Shown here one piece after another: positions 10,080-19,836 of a DNA stretch of 64,000 nucleotides. The stretch's first letter is position 1. Every line of letters starts with the position of its first letter. The notes beneath the pieces are model-generated. The model was not told where the DNA came from. It saw nothing but the letters and a program-made list of their open reading frames with translations, and searched no databases. The stretch is from Bremia lactucae (Eukaryota; Oomycota; Peronosporomycetes; Peronosporales; Peronosporaceae), in assembly GCF_004359215.1 (NCBI RefSeq), contig NC_090627.1, positions 724,818 through 788,817 on the forward strand. The letters are read 5' to 3'. Made by a program: the position numbers and the translations under genes.

Positions 10080-10702
10080 TGGTGCCATCACTATCAAAAG
10101 TCAGGTATGAGTATCGTGTCGCGCTCGTTGCCAAGGAACAATATCGTGAGAAATCTTTAAGACAAAGATTCGTATCATGTATCAGCCGCCGAACACCAAA
10201 ATGTTGCTTCAGGCGCGCTTCGTTGGAGTGCGACAGTCGCAGCGATCCCTGCAAGAATATGTGCAAGAGATGCTTCGGCGTCCATTAGTGTGGGTCGTCC
10301 GATACCAAAAAACATTAAGGTGCCCATTTTCATAAACGGACTACGGCATGACCCATCGCGACAGGCCCTTTTCAGAAAGGTGCCATCACTGATGGAAGAG
10401 GCAATCCACATTACCTTAGTTGAGGAGCAATCCTACAACAGTGCCTCGGCGACTGCTTTCTTTCAGCAGTCGGCCGAGAGTTGGATGCCACTCCCAGGGG
10501 GGTGGGCAATGCAGACATTGTCTGCTACAACTGCGGCAAGCGCAGCCATATGATGGCTCGCTGCTATGCCAGGGTCCCTGTTGGGGCAAAGATGCCCAGC
10601 AACAAGACTTTCTTCCCAAAGGGCGATGGCATAAACCAGCGTGCGGGACGCAAGAGTTCTGCATCGACCACTGAGGGGTCGGGAAATGCAGGAGCGCAGT
10701 AG
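10080..10702 (+). pseudogene. Gag with zinc knuckle, element E5
   Basis: Plus-strand gag remnant in three frames. The capsid-like middle carries LQEYVQEMLRR (about 10245) and FINGLRHDPSRQALFRKVPS followed by MEEAIHITLVEEQSYN (about 10329-10440), the pattern of the Ty3/gypsy gag C-terminus. A complete CX2CX4HX4C knuckle follows at about 10526-10567 (CYNCGKRSHMMARC). The knuckle recurs almost unchanged at about 11738-11779 in the duplicated copy. Gag binds and packages the element RNA. Frameshifts show that this copy is inactive. Confidence 0.75.
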
Positions 10703-10845
10703 GGGCGGGGTGACCTACTGACGCGGACTCTGAAGCTATCTCTTAGCTCAGAGTTGTCGAACAAATAGGTAGCATAGTCCCTGAGGTCTCGAAATCAAGG
10801 ACCTTACTTTTGCTAGTTTATAGCGCTTAAGTACGAGGCTATGAC

Positions 10846-11705
10846 CAGGTGATGACCCTATTAGTGGATTCGGGTGCATCACTAAATTTTGTAAAACTCG
10901 CGGCTCTAAGAACGGGACCGGCGATGTTTGAGTCGCTTTGCCAGGATAAAAAGCGAGAAGAGGCGACCGTTCGTTTAGCGAACGGCGTGCTCGTTAAATC
11001 TAAGGGAGTCAGGTAGAACTTGCCTTCAGCTTTAGTGAATTCTCTTGTAAAGAGAAGTTCACAGTGCTCGGTATGGAGAGTCCGTATTACCTCATCCTAG
11101 ACATGCCCTGGAAGGCAAAACACCAACTGATAGACTGACGTACACGCACAGTGGCTAGCTTTACGTAGGACATCGGAAAGGATGTGCTCCTGCGAGAGGC
11201 GTATGCATCTGATATCGTGTCGAATACAGTTGAGGGTGCGTTGACGGGATGTCAAACGTCACCAATTCCTACCCAGCTCGTGAAGACTGAGGTAGAGAAA
11301 AGGACGATGACAAGTAGTCATGCGTCCGAATGTCCTGCACAGAGCCGAGAGCCTGTGGCAGTAGACGGCGAGCTGACAAGAAGTCATGCGTCGCATAAAC
11401 CGGCACAGTGCCAAGAGCCTGGTGCGGTTGGAAGGGGTGCGTTAGCCAGGAGTGCAACGGCACCCGCTTCCCAGAAAAGGGTCGTGGTAACTCGAAAAAC
11501 GAGTACCCGACAGATTAGGACGATCAAAGGCACGTCTAAACGAGTGACCTTTGGATCAGTCTCTAATGAAGAGGACGGGCCTTCGAACGAGGTGTTCGAG
11601 GCCGTCAAAGACGAAATTGCGGAGGCATCCTCAGTTGAGGTGCTCCGGCAAGTCTTTAAATCTGCCGAGGAGATAGTAAATCTCCCGGAGATGTCGTGGG
11701 ATCTG
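10846..11705 (+). pseudogene. Protease and linker of E5, copy 1
   Basis: Retropepsin-like aspartic protease start with an intact DSGAS motif (LLVDSGASLNFVKLAAL, about 10858-10908). A one-base deletion near 11010 (GTCAGG where copy 2 has GTTCAGG) breaks the frame. The end of the fold reads YYLILDMPWK (about 11090). The linker frame 11184-11705 is open (SHASECPAQSREPVAVDGEL and similar repeats), then stops at the N at 11709. Copy 2 has the intact frame here but a mutated active site, so the copies carry different lesions. Confidence 0.7.
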
Positions 11706-11708
11706 TTC

Positions 11709-11709
11709 N
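11709..11709. other. Ambiguous base (assembly gap)
   Basis: The only N noticed in the window. It lies exactly at the junction between the two copies of the 1.2-kb duplication, so the adjacency of the copies is unproven. Confidence 0.95.
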
Positions 11710-12057
11710 GGGGGTGGGCAATGCAGACATTGTCTGCTACAACTGCGGCAAGCGCGGCCATATGATGGCTCGCTGCTATGCCAGGGTCCCTGTTGAGGCA
11801 AAGATGCCCAGCAACAAGACTTTCTTCTCAAAGGGCGATGGCATAAACCAGCGTGCGAGACGCAAGAGTTCTGCATCGACCACTGAGGGGTCGGGAAATG
11901 CAGGAGCGCAGTAGGGGCGGGATGCCCTACTGACGCGGACTCTGAAGCTACCGCTAAGTTCAGAGTTGTGGAACAAATGGATAGCATAGTCCCTGAGGCC
12001 TCGAAATTAAGGACCTTAATTTTGCTAGTTTATAGCGCTTAAGTACGAGGCTATGAC

Positions 12058-12865
12058 CAGGTGATGACCCTCCTAGTGAATTCGGGTGTATCACAAAATC
12101 TTGTAAAACTCACGGCTTTAAGAACGAGACCGGCGATGTTTGACTCGCTTTGCCAGGATAACAAGCGAGAAGAGGCGACCGTTCGTTTAGCGAACGGCGC
12201 GCTCGTTAAATCTAAGGGAGTTCAGGTAGAACTTGCCTTCAGCTTTAGTGACTTCTCTTAAAAGAGAAGTTCACAGTGCTAGGTATGGATAGTCCGTATG
12301 ACCTCATCCTAGACATACCCTGGAAGGCAAAACACCAACGGATAGACTGACGTACACGCACAGTTGCGAACTTTACGTAGGACATAGGAAAGGATGTGCT
12401 CCTGCGAGAGGCTTATGCAACTGATGTCGTGTCGAATACAGTTGAGGGTGCGTTGACGGGATGTCAACCGTCACCAATTCCTACCCGGCTCGTGGAGATT
12501 GAGGTAGAGAAAAGGACGATGACAAGTAGTCATGCGTCCGAATGTTCTGCACAGAGCCGAGAGCCTGTGGCAGTAGACGGCGAGCTGACAGGAAGTTAAG
12601 CGTCGCATGAACCGGCACAGTACCTAGAGTCTGGTGCCGTTGGAAAGGGTGCGTTAGCCAGGAGAGCAACGGCACCCGCTTCCTAGAAAAAGGTCGTGTA
12701 ATTCCAAGAACGTGTACCCGACAGATTGGGACGATCAAATGCACTTCTAAACGGGCGACCTTTCAATCAGTTCCTATTAAAGATGATGGGCCTTCGAACG
12801 AGGTTTTCGAGGCCGTCAAAGACAAAATTGCGGAGGCATCCTCAGTTCAAGCGCTCTGGCAAGTC
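12058..12865 (+). pseudogene. Protease and linker of E5, copy 2
   Basis: Equivalent of 10846-11653. The protease frame is open through VQVELAFSFSDFS, but the active-site triplet reads NSGVS in place of DSGAS, so the catalytic Asp is lost. The linker (12396-12865) has an in-frame stop after DGELTGS and further frame breaks before the RT segment at 12866. Confidence 0.7.
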
Positions 12866-13640
12866 TTGAAGTCTGCTGAGGAGATAGTAAATCTCCCAGA
12901 GATGTCGTGGGATCTGCACCTGTCCGAACTTAAGGAAGGAAAAATCCACGAAGTAGTCGCACTAATTACAGAAGTGAACTTGGTGGACCGTTGCTCGTCG
13001 TCCGCAATGGACGAGAGCGTTCTAGAAACAGACCAAAATAAACAATTCGCCGATCAAGGCTGGGATGCTTTGAGAGACAGTCCGTTCTTTAAGGATGTGT
13101 TCTCAGAAGAAGTGCCGAGCCGCCTACCAGTAGAAAGGGGCATCGGGCACGACATATACCTCGAACCTGGCGCCAAGTATTGTATGATCATGCAATGGCC
13201 ATTGCCGAAAGAACAAGTCGATTATATCGATGAGTTCTTCGACAAGCGAGCCAAGGCAGGACATGTGCGTGAGAGCAAATCGCCTCACTTCAGCCCGACC
13301 TTTTGTGTGCGAAAAGCCACAGGCGACCGGCGCGTTACTCATGCTTACAATAAACTGAACACGGCGACCATACTGGCGCAAATGCCATTCCCGCGAAAAG
13401 ATGTTTTGTCGAACTCCATGGGAAAGGGAACTATCTTTATCGCGTTGTATTTAAAGGATGGCTACTATTAGGATCTCATAAGAGAGTCCAATGTAGCCAA
13501 AACGGCAGTAAGCACCCGAAGCGGTATGCTTTTGGAGCGGCTTGTGATTTCTCAAGGTTTAAAAAACGCACCAGCACTGTGCCTACGCGCCCCATTCATT
13601 TGACGAGGTATTCGTTCATAGTAGGGCTGAGCTAAATAGA
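12866..13640 (+). pseudogene. Reverse transcriptase of E5 (N-terminal half)
   Basis: The open frame 12866-13471 (201 codons) leads through the linker (EIVNLPEMSWDLHLSELKE) into the RT fingers: GAKYCMIMQWPLPKEQVDYI, FSPTFCVRKATGDRRVTHAY and YLKDGYY. A TAG at 13469-13471 ends it. The palm continues degenerate to about 13640 with TRSGMLLERLVISQGLKNAP and, near 13592, SFDEVFVHSR where active relatives have a two-Asp catalytic box. The nonsense codon and lost catalytic Asp make this copy inactive. Confidence 0.8.
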
Positions 13641-14039
13641 GTCGCACAAGCGTCATTTGACTGCTGTGTTGCAGACTCTGGGCGACGCTTGATTGTACGT
13701 CAGCTTGCCAAAGTGCGTCATTGGGGTCCCCGATATACCCGTGCTGGGCTGCATGGTAGGTACACATGGTGTACGAGCAGACCCAGATGAGGTAAAAGCT
13801 GTAAGGAAATGGCCAATCCCACGACACGTGAAAGATTTAGGCCAGTCCTAGGGCGCGCTATTTACTTGCATAAAAAGCACGCTGCCGATTGCAAATTACT
13901 TGCATCGCAGAAGACGCTAAAGGGCTTATTCGCGTATGGCAATGCCAAGATTGGTGCCTCTACAAGAGATTGCTTCACTGATGTGAAGCGTCTACATTTT
14001 CCTTCACAGAAGGGCTTGTCCAGTCCGCAAAATTCCTGC

Positions 14040-14275
14040 TATCCTACAAAAGGATGACGACGGCGTTTTTTACCGTACCGTTTCTTATCAGTCCCGGCTT
14101 TTGAAAGCCGCGGAGTGATATTACCCTGCGCATGACAAAGAGCTTCTGTCAATAAAGAATGCTCTTGACAAGTTTCCGTTGCACCTTTTGGGCACCGAAC
14201 CATTTGTAAATCTTACGGATCACGTATCACTGCACACTGCGGACCGCAATAAACCCACCGCACCTCTCGCCTAGA
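14040..14275 (+). pseudogene. RNase H remnant of E5
   Basis: Degenerate plus-strand RNase H with HDKELLSIKNALDKFPLHLL (about 14134-14190) and LTDHVSLHTADRN (about 14212-14250), then stops. The end of the domain survives near 14310-14350 (VLADGLSRRSDFE). About 400 bp between the RT and this block (13640-14040) is RT thumb and connection sequence too decayed to read continuously. Confidence 0.7.
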
Positions 14276-14639
14276 ATTTAAGTTCAAAGTCAAATACAAG
14301 CCGAGTAAGTCCAATGTCTTGGCAGACGGATTATCGCGCAGATCAGACTTCGAGGCAAGACACCAGAAAAGTGTGTCTCGTGCTAAGGCACAAGTTGAGT
14401 CGTCAACGTTTGCAGCCATGAACCACGTGCCGAGCTCATTGGCATCCGAACTAAAGTAGAGCTTCACTCAGGACGAACATTGTCGCCCGCTATTGGATAA
14501 CTTCGATGGACGAAAGGTCTCCCTTCCGTTGCAACTGAAAGCTAAGCTAAGTCGCTTTAGCTAGAGCGGTGGCCTGTTATGGCATCAACTATCCCCTTTT
14601 GATCCCTTACGAATTTATTTCCCTCATGAAACAGATCTC

Positions 14640-15690
14640 AAGTTGAGGATACTCCACGATCTCCATGATGCACCATCGAGTGGGCATCTTGGTCGTGAAA
14701 AGACATTCATACGAGTGCTAGAGGAGTTTTGGTGGCCACACCTATATCGACGGGTAGTCAACTGCACTCGCTCTTGCGAACAGTCGCAGCCCATTAAGCC
14801 TGCATTGTCCAGCAGTGCGCCATTAAAGCCGCTGCCGATTTCAACGGATTGTTGGAAGTCGGTCAGTCTGGACTTCATGCTTGGCAAACCGCCTGACCAT
14901 AAGGGTCGGACGAAACTTGTCGTCTTCGTAGACAGACTGAGCAAAATGGTGCATTTTGCACCACGTAGCTCCACGATCACAGGCAAGGTGGCAGCTCTCT
15001 TGATTTTGGATCATGTGTACCGACTACACGGGATGCCCGAGTCCATAGTATCGGACCGGGATCCACATTTTACGTCTGGTTTTTGACGACATGTGTTCGA
15101 GCTTCTGGGTAGCTAGTTCCACATATCCATGTTCACAGCTGATCTTCCCCAGTCCAACGGTTGAACGGAACGTGCCTATCGGGTCGTGGCAGATGTATTG
15201 CGCACGGTAGTGACTCACAAGGAATGGAGCAAGCAATTGCCCTTCGCGGAGTTTGCTATTAATAACAGTGTTTACGCCAATTCGAATGAAACGCGTTTTA
15301 TATTGCTAGACTGCGCCATCCTCGGATGCCAGTCTCGTTAGTGTGCAGCCCGAGCATTAGTTATTAGTTGGGGAGGGCCCCTCACTATGCTCAGTGCGAA
15401 GAAGGACATAGTTTTGTCAATATGACGATGCCCCGCGAGGGTATCATCCCCACGACAAAAACTTGCCCTAGTGACTCTGTCATTTAGCAGTGGCCAATAG
15501 AATGTCCTATGACCGACCTCTCGGCGGCGTCGTAGCGTGAGCGATAACGCTTTGTGGATGAGAGATTAGCCATCACACGAAAAGTCCGTGACGAGATGAC
15601 AAGCGCACAGGACAAGTAAAAACAATATGCAGACCAAATAATGAACACCTCGTCTTTTACGTAGGATTTCTGAAACGATATGCTGACATA
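14640..15690 (+). pseudogene. Integrase of E5
   Basis: The open frame 14643-15086 covers the zinc-binding domain (HDLHDAPSSGHLGREKT, then CTRSCEQSQ, with one of the paired Cys replaced) and the catalytic core (SLDFMLGKPPD with the first Asp, FVDRLSKMVHFAP, SIVSDRDPHFTSGF with the second Asp). It stops at 15084-15086. The same protein continues broken: RVVADVLRTVVTHKEWSKQ and FAEFAINNSVYANS (about 15180-15290), VRDEMTSAQD (about 15585), and FYVGFLKRYAD near 15655, which is the usual integrase C-terminal end. A short region before that end appears deleted. Confidence 0.8.
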
Positions 15691-16602
15691 GAAGAAATAG
15701 CATACCCCATCCTAATTATAGTTGAAAGTAAATTGCCTCTAAAGTCCTTATTAAAATGTGGGGTATTAATCATCGCCAATCGCTAGAAGATCTTAGACTC
15801 AAATTTATTGAGCGCGACATCCCTCTAACGAATATAACAGTGCGCCTAGCAACAGGTGCATCTTAAACAGTATAGAAACGTAGAGCTGGTGTCCGATATA
15901 CGTAAAAGGGTAGACCAATGATAACGCCGACTGTGAGTCGAGCGTCGATCTAGTGAGGGAAACGGGGAAGGAAAAAAGCTTCCACATAATGAATTTTCCT
16001 GCTACGATATGGACCTGGACAGCGAAGGATATCACGCGCGTTACGCGGACTCTCAGCATCAGCTTTTACAAAAGGTCCAGCCGAAATTTCAGCCTTTGGT
16101 AAACTTAGCGATCGTTCGAGCAAACATCGTGGATACACACAGGATACCCAAGGCGTTTTGACTCTTGAGAACCGGTCGACGCACTGCGGGTCGACGTACC
16201 GGGCCTGGTTTCTGCCTATGAGAAGGAGCACCAGTTGTCGCTCTGCTAGTTTTGAATGGACTAGCAGGAGCGGCGTGATGAAAAGAAACAGGGGGCATAG
16301 TACCGCCCATTATTTCTCTTACACGCAAGTGAGCGAATTTAAGTCGCTAAAAGCGTTGTTTCGCCGCATCGGAATGTTGCTGAAGCGGCACAGAAATTTC
16401 GCTGCGTAATGGTCGGTTGAATCATTTAAATGTGACACGACCCGAATCGGTCAAACACGACCAAGTGATTTCTGATTTCCCCTGAGCCTTAGGTGGACTA
16501 CAAGAATATGGGCATCTAAAGTAGCGCGCTCTAGGAGCAACGCACTAGTTCCACTCGAACAAGGCCATCCGGATGGAGGTGGCATCGGTGGTTTGCCACC
16601 AG
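15691..16602. other. Unassigned sequence
   Basis: No gene can be supported. Short ORFs on both strands show no recognisable motif. It may be decayed 3' sequence of E5 or part of the insertion that carries the MULE fragment. Confidence 0.3.
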
Positions 16603-17109
16603 TCACATAGCCGCGGTCGATGCAGCTTTATTTTTACATCGACTGGACACATTCTCGTGCCGTTGGTGGAGCTTTAAGCTCAGGTACTTGTACGTCGAAC
16701 TCATTGTGTATGATGGTCTGAACGACAGGTCTTGTGGCTCAATCCCACTGAGAAGCAGCTGTACTTTTACGGGCAGCGCTCTCATAATGGTCGCTGCGCT
16801 AGCTAGCGCAGATGAGACAGTTACTTTGGAGACGATAGGCAAGTTGGACTTCGCAACGTTAAGCGTCTCCATTTAAGGAGCAATGGGTGAATTCTGGATG
16901 GACAATATAGCGCCACCACCCTTCCCCATTTGCTCGCTGTGCCCATCACTACTATGAGGTGATAGCAGCTCTGTCAACTCATTGTAGTCAACAATGAGCG
17001 ACGGATCTCCATCCTCACTGAACAAGTGGAATGGATCTTCTAGCCCAGTTAACAGCGCGACAGCAGCGTCTGTCGGCGCTGCAACTGTGGCAGTAGACGC
17101 CTGCAGCAT
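16603..17109 (-). pseudogene. Unrecognised ORF split by one in-frame stop
   Basis: Two minus-strand open segments (17109-16873 and 16872-16603) lie in the same frame, separated by a single TAA immediately followed by ATG. Together they give about 168 codons. Content: Ala/Thr-rich start, an acidic Ser-rich middle (FSEDGDPSLIVDYNELTELL), then a basic part (SYTMSSTYKYLSLKLHQRHE). No known domain was recognised. It sits 280 bp downstream, in the same orientation, of a MULE transposase fragment, but I cannot show they belong together. Confidence 0.4.
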
Positions 17110-17388
17110 TTTATCGCTGCGCGTACGCTTTGTGGGTGGTTGTGCGGGTGTCTTTGCAGACGACCATCAGCTTTGCCTCTTTTAGGTGGCTTGTCAAGCG
17201 CCTTGTCATGTCACCCGGGTAGAGGTACACACTGGTCGCTAAAGGACAGCTGTGCACAAGCACAGTGAGCGTCAAAGGGCCACCATGTGTTCAGCTCGAG
17301 ATGTGGCTTTGTTGCCAAAATGGAGATGCTTTGAAGTCCACGCATTAACAAAGTGTTCCTTATATGTTAGCAACGCATTTAAAGGTAT

Positions 17389-17762
17389 TTAAGAACTTTT
17401 AACTACATCTGAAAATAGTCTGAAAGCTCGTTTCACTGTTCTTTCAAATACAGCTTCTGTATTGGCAGCCACCAGGGTACTAAAAATATAAAATAAATAC
17501 TGTTCATTCCTCGCTCGTCTTAAATTTGGTTGCACTTGGCCGGGATGATTTTGTCTATGTGCCATGTGCATAGCAGGTGGGATGAGGATGGGAATATTTT
17601 ATCGATAGCTGCCATCAACGACAGTTCAAGGTCACAATCACAGTTGGCATTTTCAGGTGTCCAAATGGCTGCAAGTTTAAATAAAGCCCACATGCAACCA
17701 AATTGCTTTTCTTCCTTGAGATAGCAACATTCGATAGAGAAATGATTACTGAAGCTTGTCAT
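17389..17762 (-). pseudogene. MULE (Mutator-like) transposase fragment
   Basis: The minus-strand segment 17762-17520 contains CMWALFKLAAIWTPENANCD, LSLMAAIDKIFPSSSHLLCT and WHIDKIIPAKC. The spacing of AI..FP...HLLC.WH is the pattern around the last conserved part of MULE transposases (an RNase H-like DDE enzyme that moves Mutator-type DNA transposons). After a frameshift it continues to about 17389 (FSTLVAANTEAVFERTVKR), like the helical stretch that follows in the family. Only about 125 codons remain; no terminal inverted repeats were identified. Confidence 0.75.
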
Positions 17763-18440
17763 ACTAACAATGTGAAGTAAGGGAGCCAGTACTTGTTTGT
17801 CTTGTACGTACAGTCCATAAGCGCAACATGATGGTAGTGCCGAGCAAGGCGAACACTTTCTTGGTAAGCAAAAAATAGAGAGGTAATTGTTCTATTTTAT
17901 CGCTTCTGTGAAAGCGAATAATATCGGATGCAATCTTATCATCTAAAAAAAGCTTTCCCTATAGCATGTCCTTCCGCACTTTCTTGCGCGCTTATTGTAT
18001 AAAGTAGATAGGTTTGCAAGGGCCCCTTTCTTTAAATTTCGGATGGCTAAAAGAAACCCAATGGTCTGATGCCAGCCAAGGTCATATTTCTTACAGTTTT
18101 AACCTTCCCTCTGGTTAAGTTCTGGTGAGCTGAAAGGCCAGGTCGATGGTGTGGCGACTCGTGATTATGGCTACGCTCCAGCATATTAGCTGCTAATTAA
18201 CACGCTTTTTAAAAAAAATCTTTTAAGAGGAATGGGCAATCGATCCAGCGTGAGCTGGTCTGACGCTGGCGTAATTCCCCCTAGCTTTTGCGCATTTACG
18301 GCCCTCGGTCACATTTGAGGTATACCCGCTTTCCTGTAATTAAAACGAAACAGCGTAGCCTTGACCACGTGTAAAAGACTGCACAGCATTCTCAAGCTCC
18401 TGGTAGCACTTCGTATTCCGTTTAACGGCCTACGCCCGAA
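17763..18440. other. Unassigned sequence
   Basis: No supportable gene. The stretch next to the MULE fragment (17763-18000) may hold more decayed transposase, but I could not read it. Confidence 0.3.
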
Positions 18441-18449
18441 CCATCATAC

Positions 18450-18668
18450 ATGGACATGTTGGATGAAGACCTACTGTCTACGGTAAACCTACAGCAACAT
18501 GTAGTGACGAATGTGAACAGTAATAAATTACTGCCCATTGTTGGACGTTCGTGTACTGCACCGCCAAGGCAATGCGTAAACAATCGAGCTGCCTTTATAC
18601 ATCCTACGTTTTATGCTGGGTGTCTTAGCCTGAGCCATCAGTACGAGGCTTCTTCCGCTCCGAAGTAA
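18450..18668 (+). pseudogene. Integrase C-terminal fragment, Ty3/gypsy
   Basis: 73-codon open frame with the hallmarks of the integrase C-terminus: DLLSTVNLQQHVVTNVNSNK (compare LVLLSTVN in E0 near 1796) and HPTFYAGCLSLSHQYEASS (compare HPTFYVGRLRPYHQY in E0). No catalytic core is present. It lies about 15 bp before the family-2 LTR at 18684, as expected for the end of pol. Confidence 0.75.
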
Positions 18669-18683
18669 ATAAGGAGGCGCATT

Positions 18684-18911
18684 TCACAGTAAGTAATAAT
18701 AAATTAAAGTCAGTAGTAGATAGAAGATCATTACATAAGAACTATTTTAAAGCATTAGAATCAACCCTCAGTATCTAAGACTTCTTAGCTACTTAGAACC
18801 TTCATCTGCTTGCTAGTGCGTGAAGTAATTGAGGGACCCCATGTTAATGTAAACAGTGTAGGTTGATTATTACTTTTGTTAGCCGTAGCAAAAGATAGCC
18901 CCGTTACATTT
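18684..18911 (+). repeat. LTR-like repeat, family 2 (second copy)
   Basis: Same family and orientation as 9311-9568. It ends in CCCCGTTACA at 18911. It probably is the 3' LTR of the element whose integrase end lies at 18450-18668. Confidence 0.6.
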
Positions 18912-19515
18912 GTATGACGCTAGCCGTCATCATGGATGACGCTGGGGGTCATCCCTCCTAATGTGAATGCACCCATGTGCATTACATACACAAGGGTTGG
19001 TCACAAATGTGCACCACACCCGGGTGCTGGGTCTAATTACTATTATTTAGTAATTGACCATCCCCTTAAGTGCACCAAGTAAACTTAACGGGGACTGTGT
19101 AACATTAGGGCAACTTTAGCCCGTTACACTTGTGGTGGGCGCCTTAGCGACCTTACCCCAACTCACTAAGTACTCTAGTAAAGTGTCGTCGCGGGCTCCG
19201 CGCACTTACTAACTAAAAAGTAGTTTTCAGACTGATTTGTATTTAATCGCATTAAATTTAAATACCTATTTTTATTAATCAAAAATGTCATCTCTGTAGA
19301 TAACACTTAATATGTATTGCGAGCGTAATCTTCTAAATACCTCGCGTAACGGATGACGCTAGGCGTCATCCCTCCTAATGTAATGCACCTATGTGCATCA
19401 CATACACCCGAGTGGTGGGTCTAATTACTTTTTAAGTAATTGACCATCCCCATAAGTACACCAAAGTGTACTTACGGGGACTGTGTAACATTAGGGCAAC
19501 TTAATCCCGTTACAA
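18912..19515 (+). repeat. LTR-like repeats, family 3 (partial plus fuller copy)
   Basis: The segment 18930-19134 and the segment 19352-19515 share CGTCATCCCTCCTAATGTGA, GGTGGGTCTAATTAC, TTGACCATCCCC and the end GGGACTGTGTAACATTAGGG followed by CCCGTTACA. The stretch 19137-19351, which starts TGTGGTGGGCGCCTTAGCGA, matches 26681-26985. The simplest reading is a full LTR at about 19137-19515 preceded by the 3' part of another copy. Confidence 0.65.
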
Positions 19516-19836
19516 TTCTTATTACACTGTCACAGGACGCAGCTTATAAAATTGAACCCGAATCACGTTTGAACTTTCATACGAATTTCCTGACAATTTT
19601 ATGTATACAAAGACGCTGCCACACTTTTTGAAAGAGCAGCCGGAAAATATCAAGCTTCGACACGCAGCTTTTTCAATTTGCAAAATATGCTAAGCTGAAA
19701 ATCCTAAGCAATTCATATTCTGACGTCACTAACAATCGATAGATAAGTTTTGAATTCTAGCCTTTTTTCAATTTCTTTACAATTTCGGGGAGACAAAAAC
19801 GTAGCTGAATTAATTGGTAAAAGGAGCGTAACCATA
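19516..19836. other. Downstream flank of the coiled-coil gene
   Basis: A/T-rich, no gene seen. It forms the boundary between the retroelement cluster and the first gene island. Confidence 0.4.

Larger units (their letters stand above)
10496..12904 (+). repeat. Tandem duplication of about 1.2 kb in E5, abutting an N at 11709
   Basis: Sequence from about 10500 (GGGGTGGGCAATGCAGACAT) to 11705 is repeated from 11712 to about 12903. The copies differ by roughly one base in twelve by eye, with several indels. Copy 1 stops at GATCTGTTC just before the N, whereas copy 2 runs on (GATCTGCACCTG) into reverse transcriptase. Each copy spans gag zinc knuckle, protease and linker. Either it is a real tandem duplication, or two alleles or element copies were joined at a scaffold gap. 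Confidence 0.9.

Noticed and set aside
9311..18911. One large element bounded by the two family-2 LTR-like repeats
   Set aside because: Both repeats are preceded by a similar purine-rich stretch, as 3' LTRs are, and E5 has its own integrase end at 15655, so pairing them is not supported.
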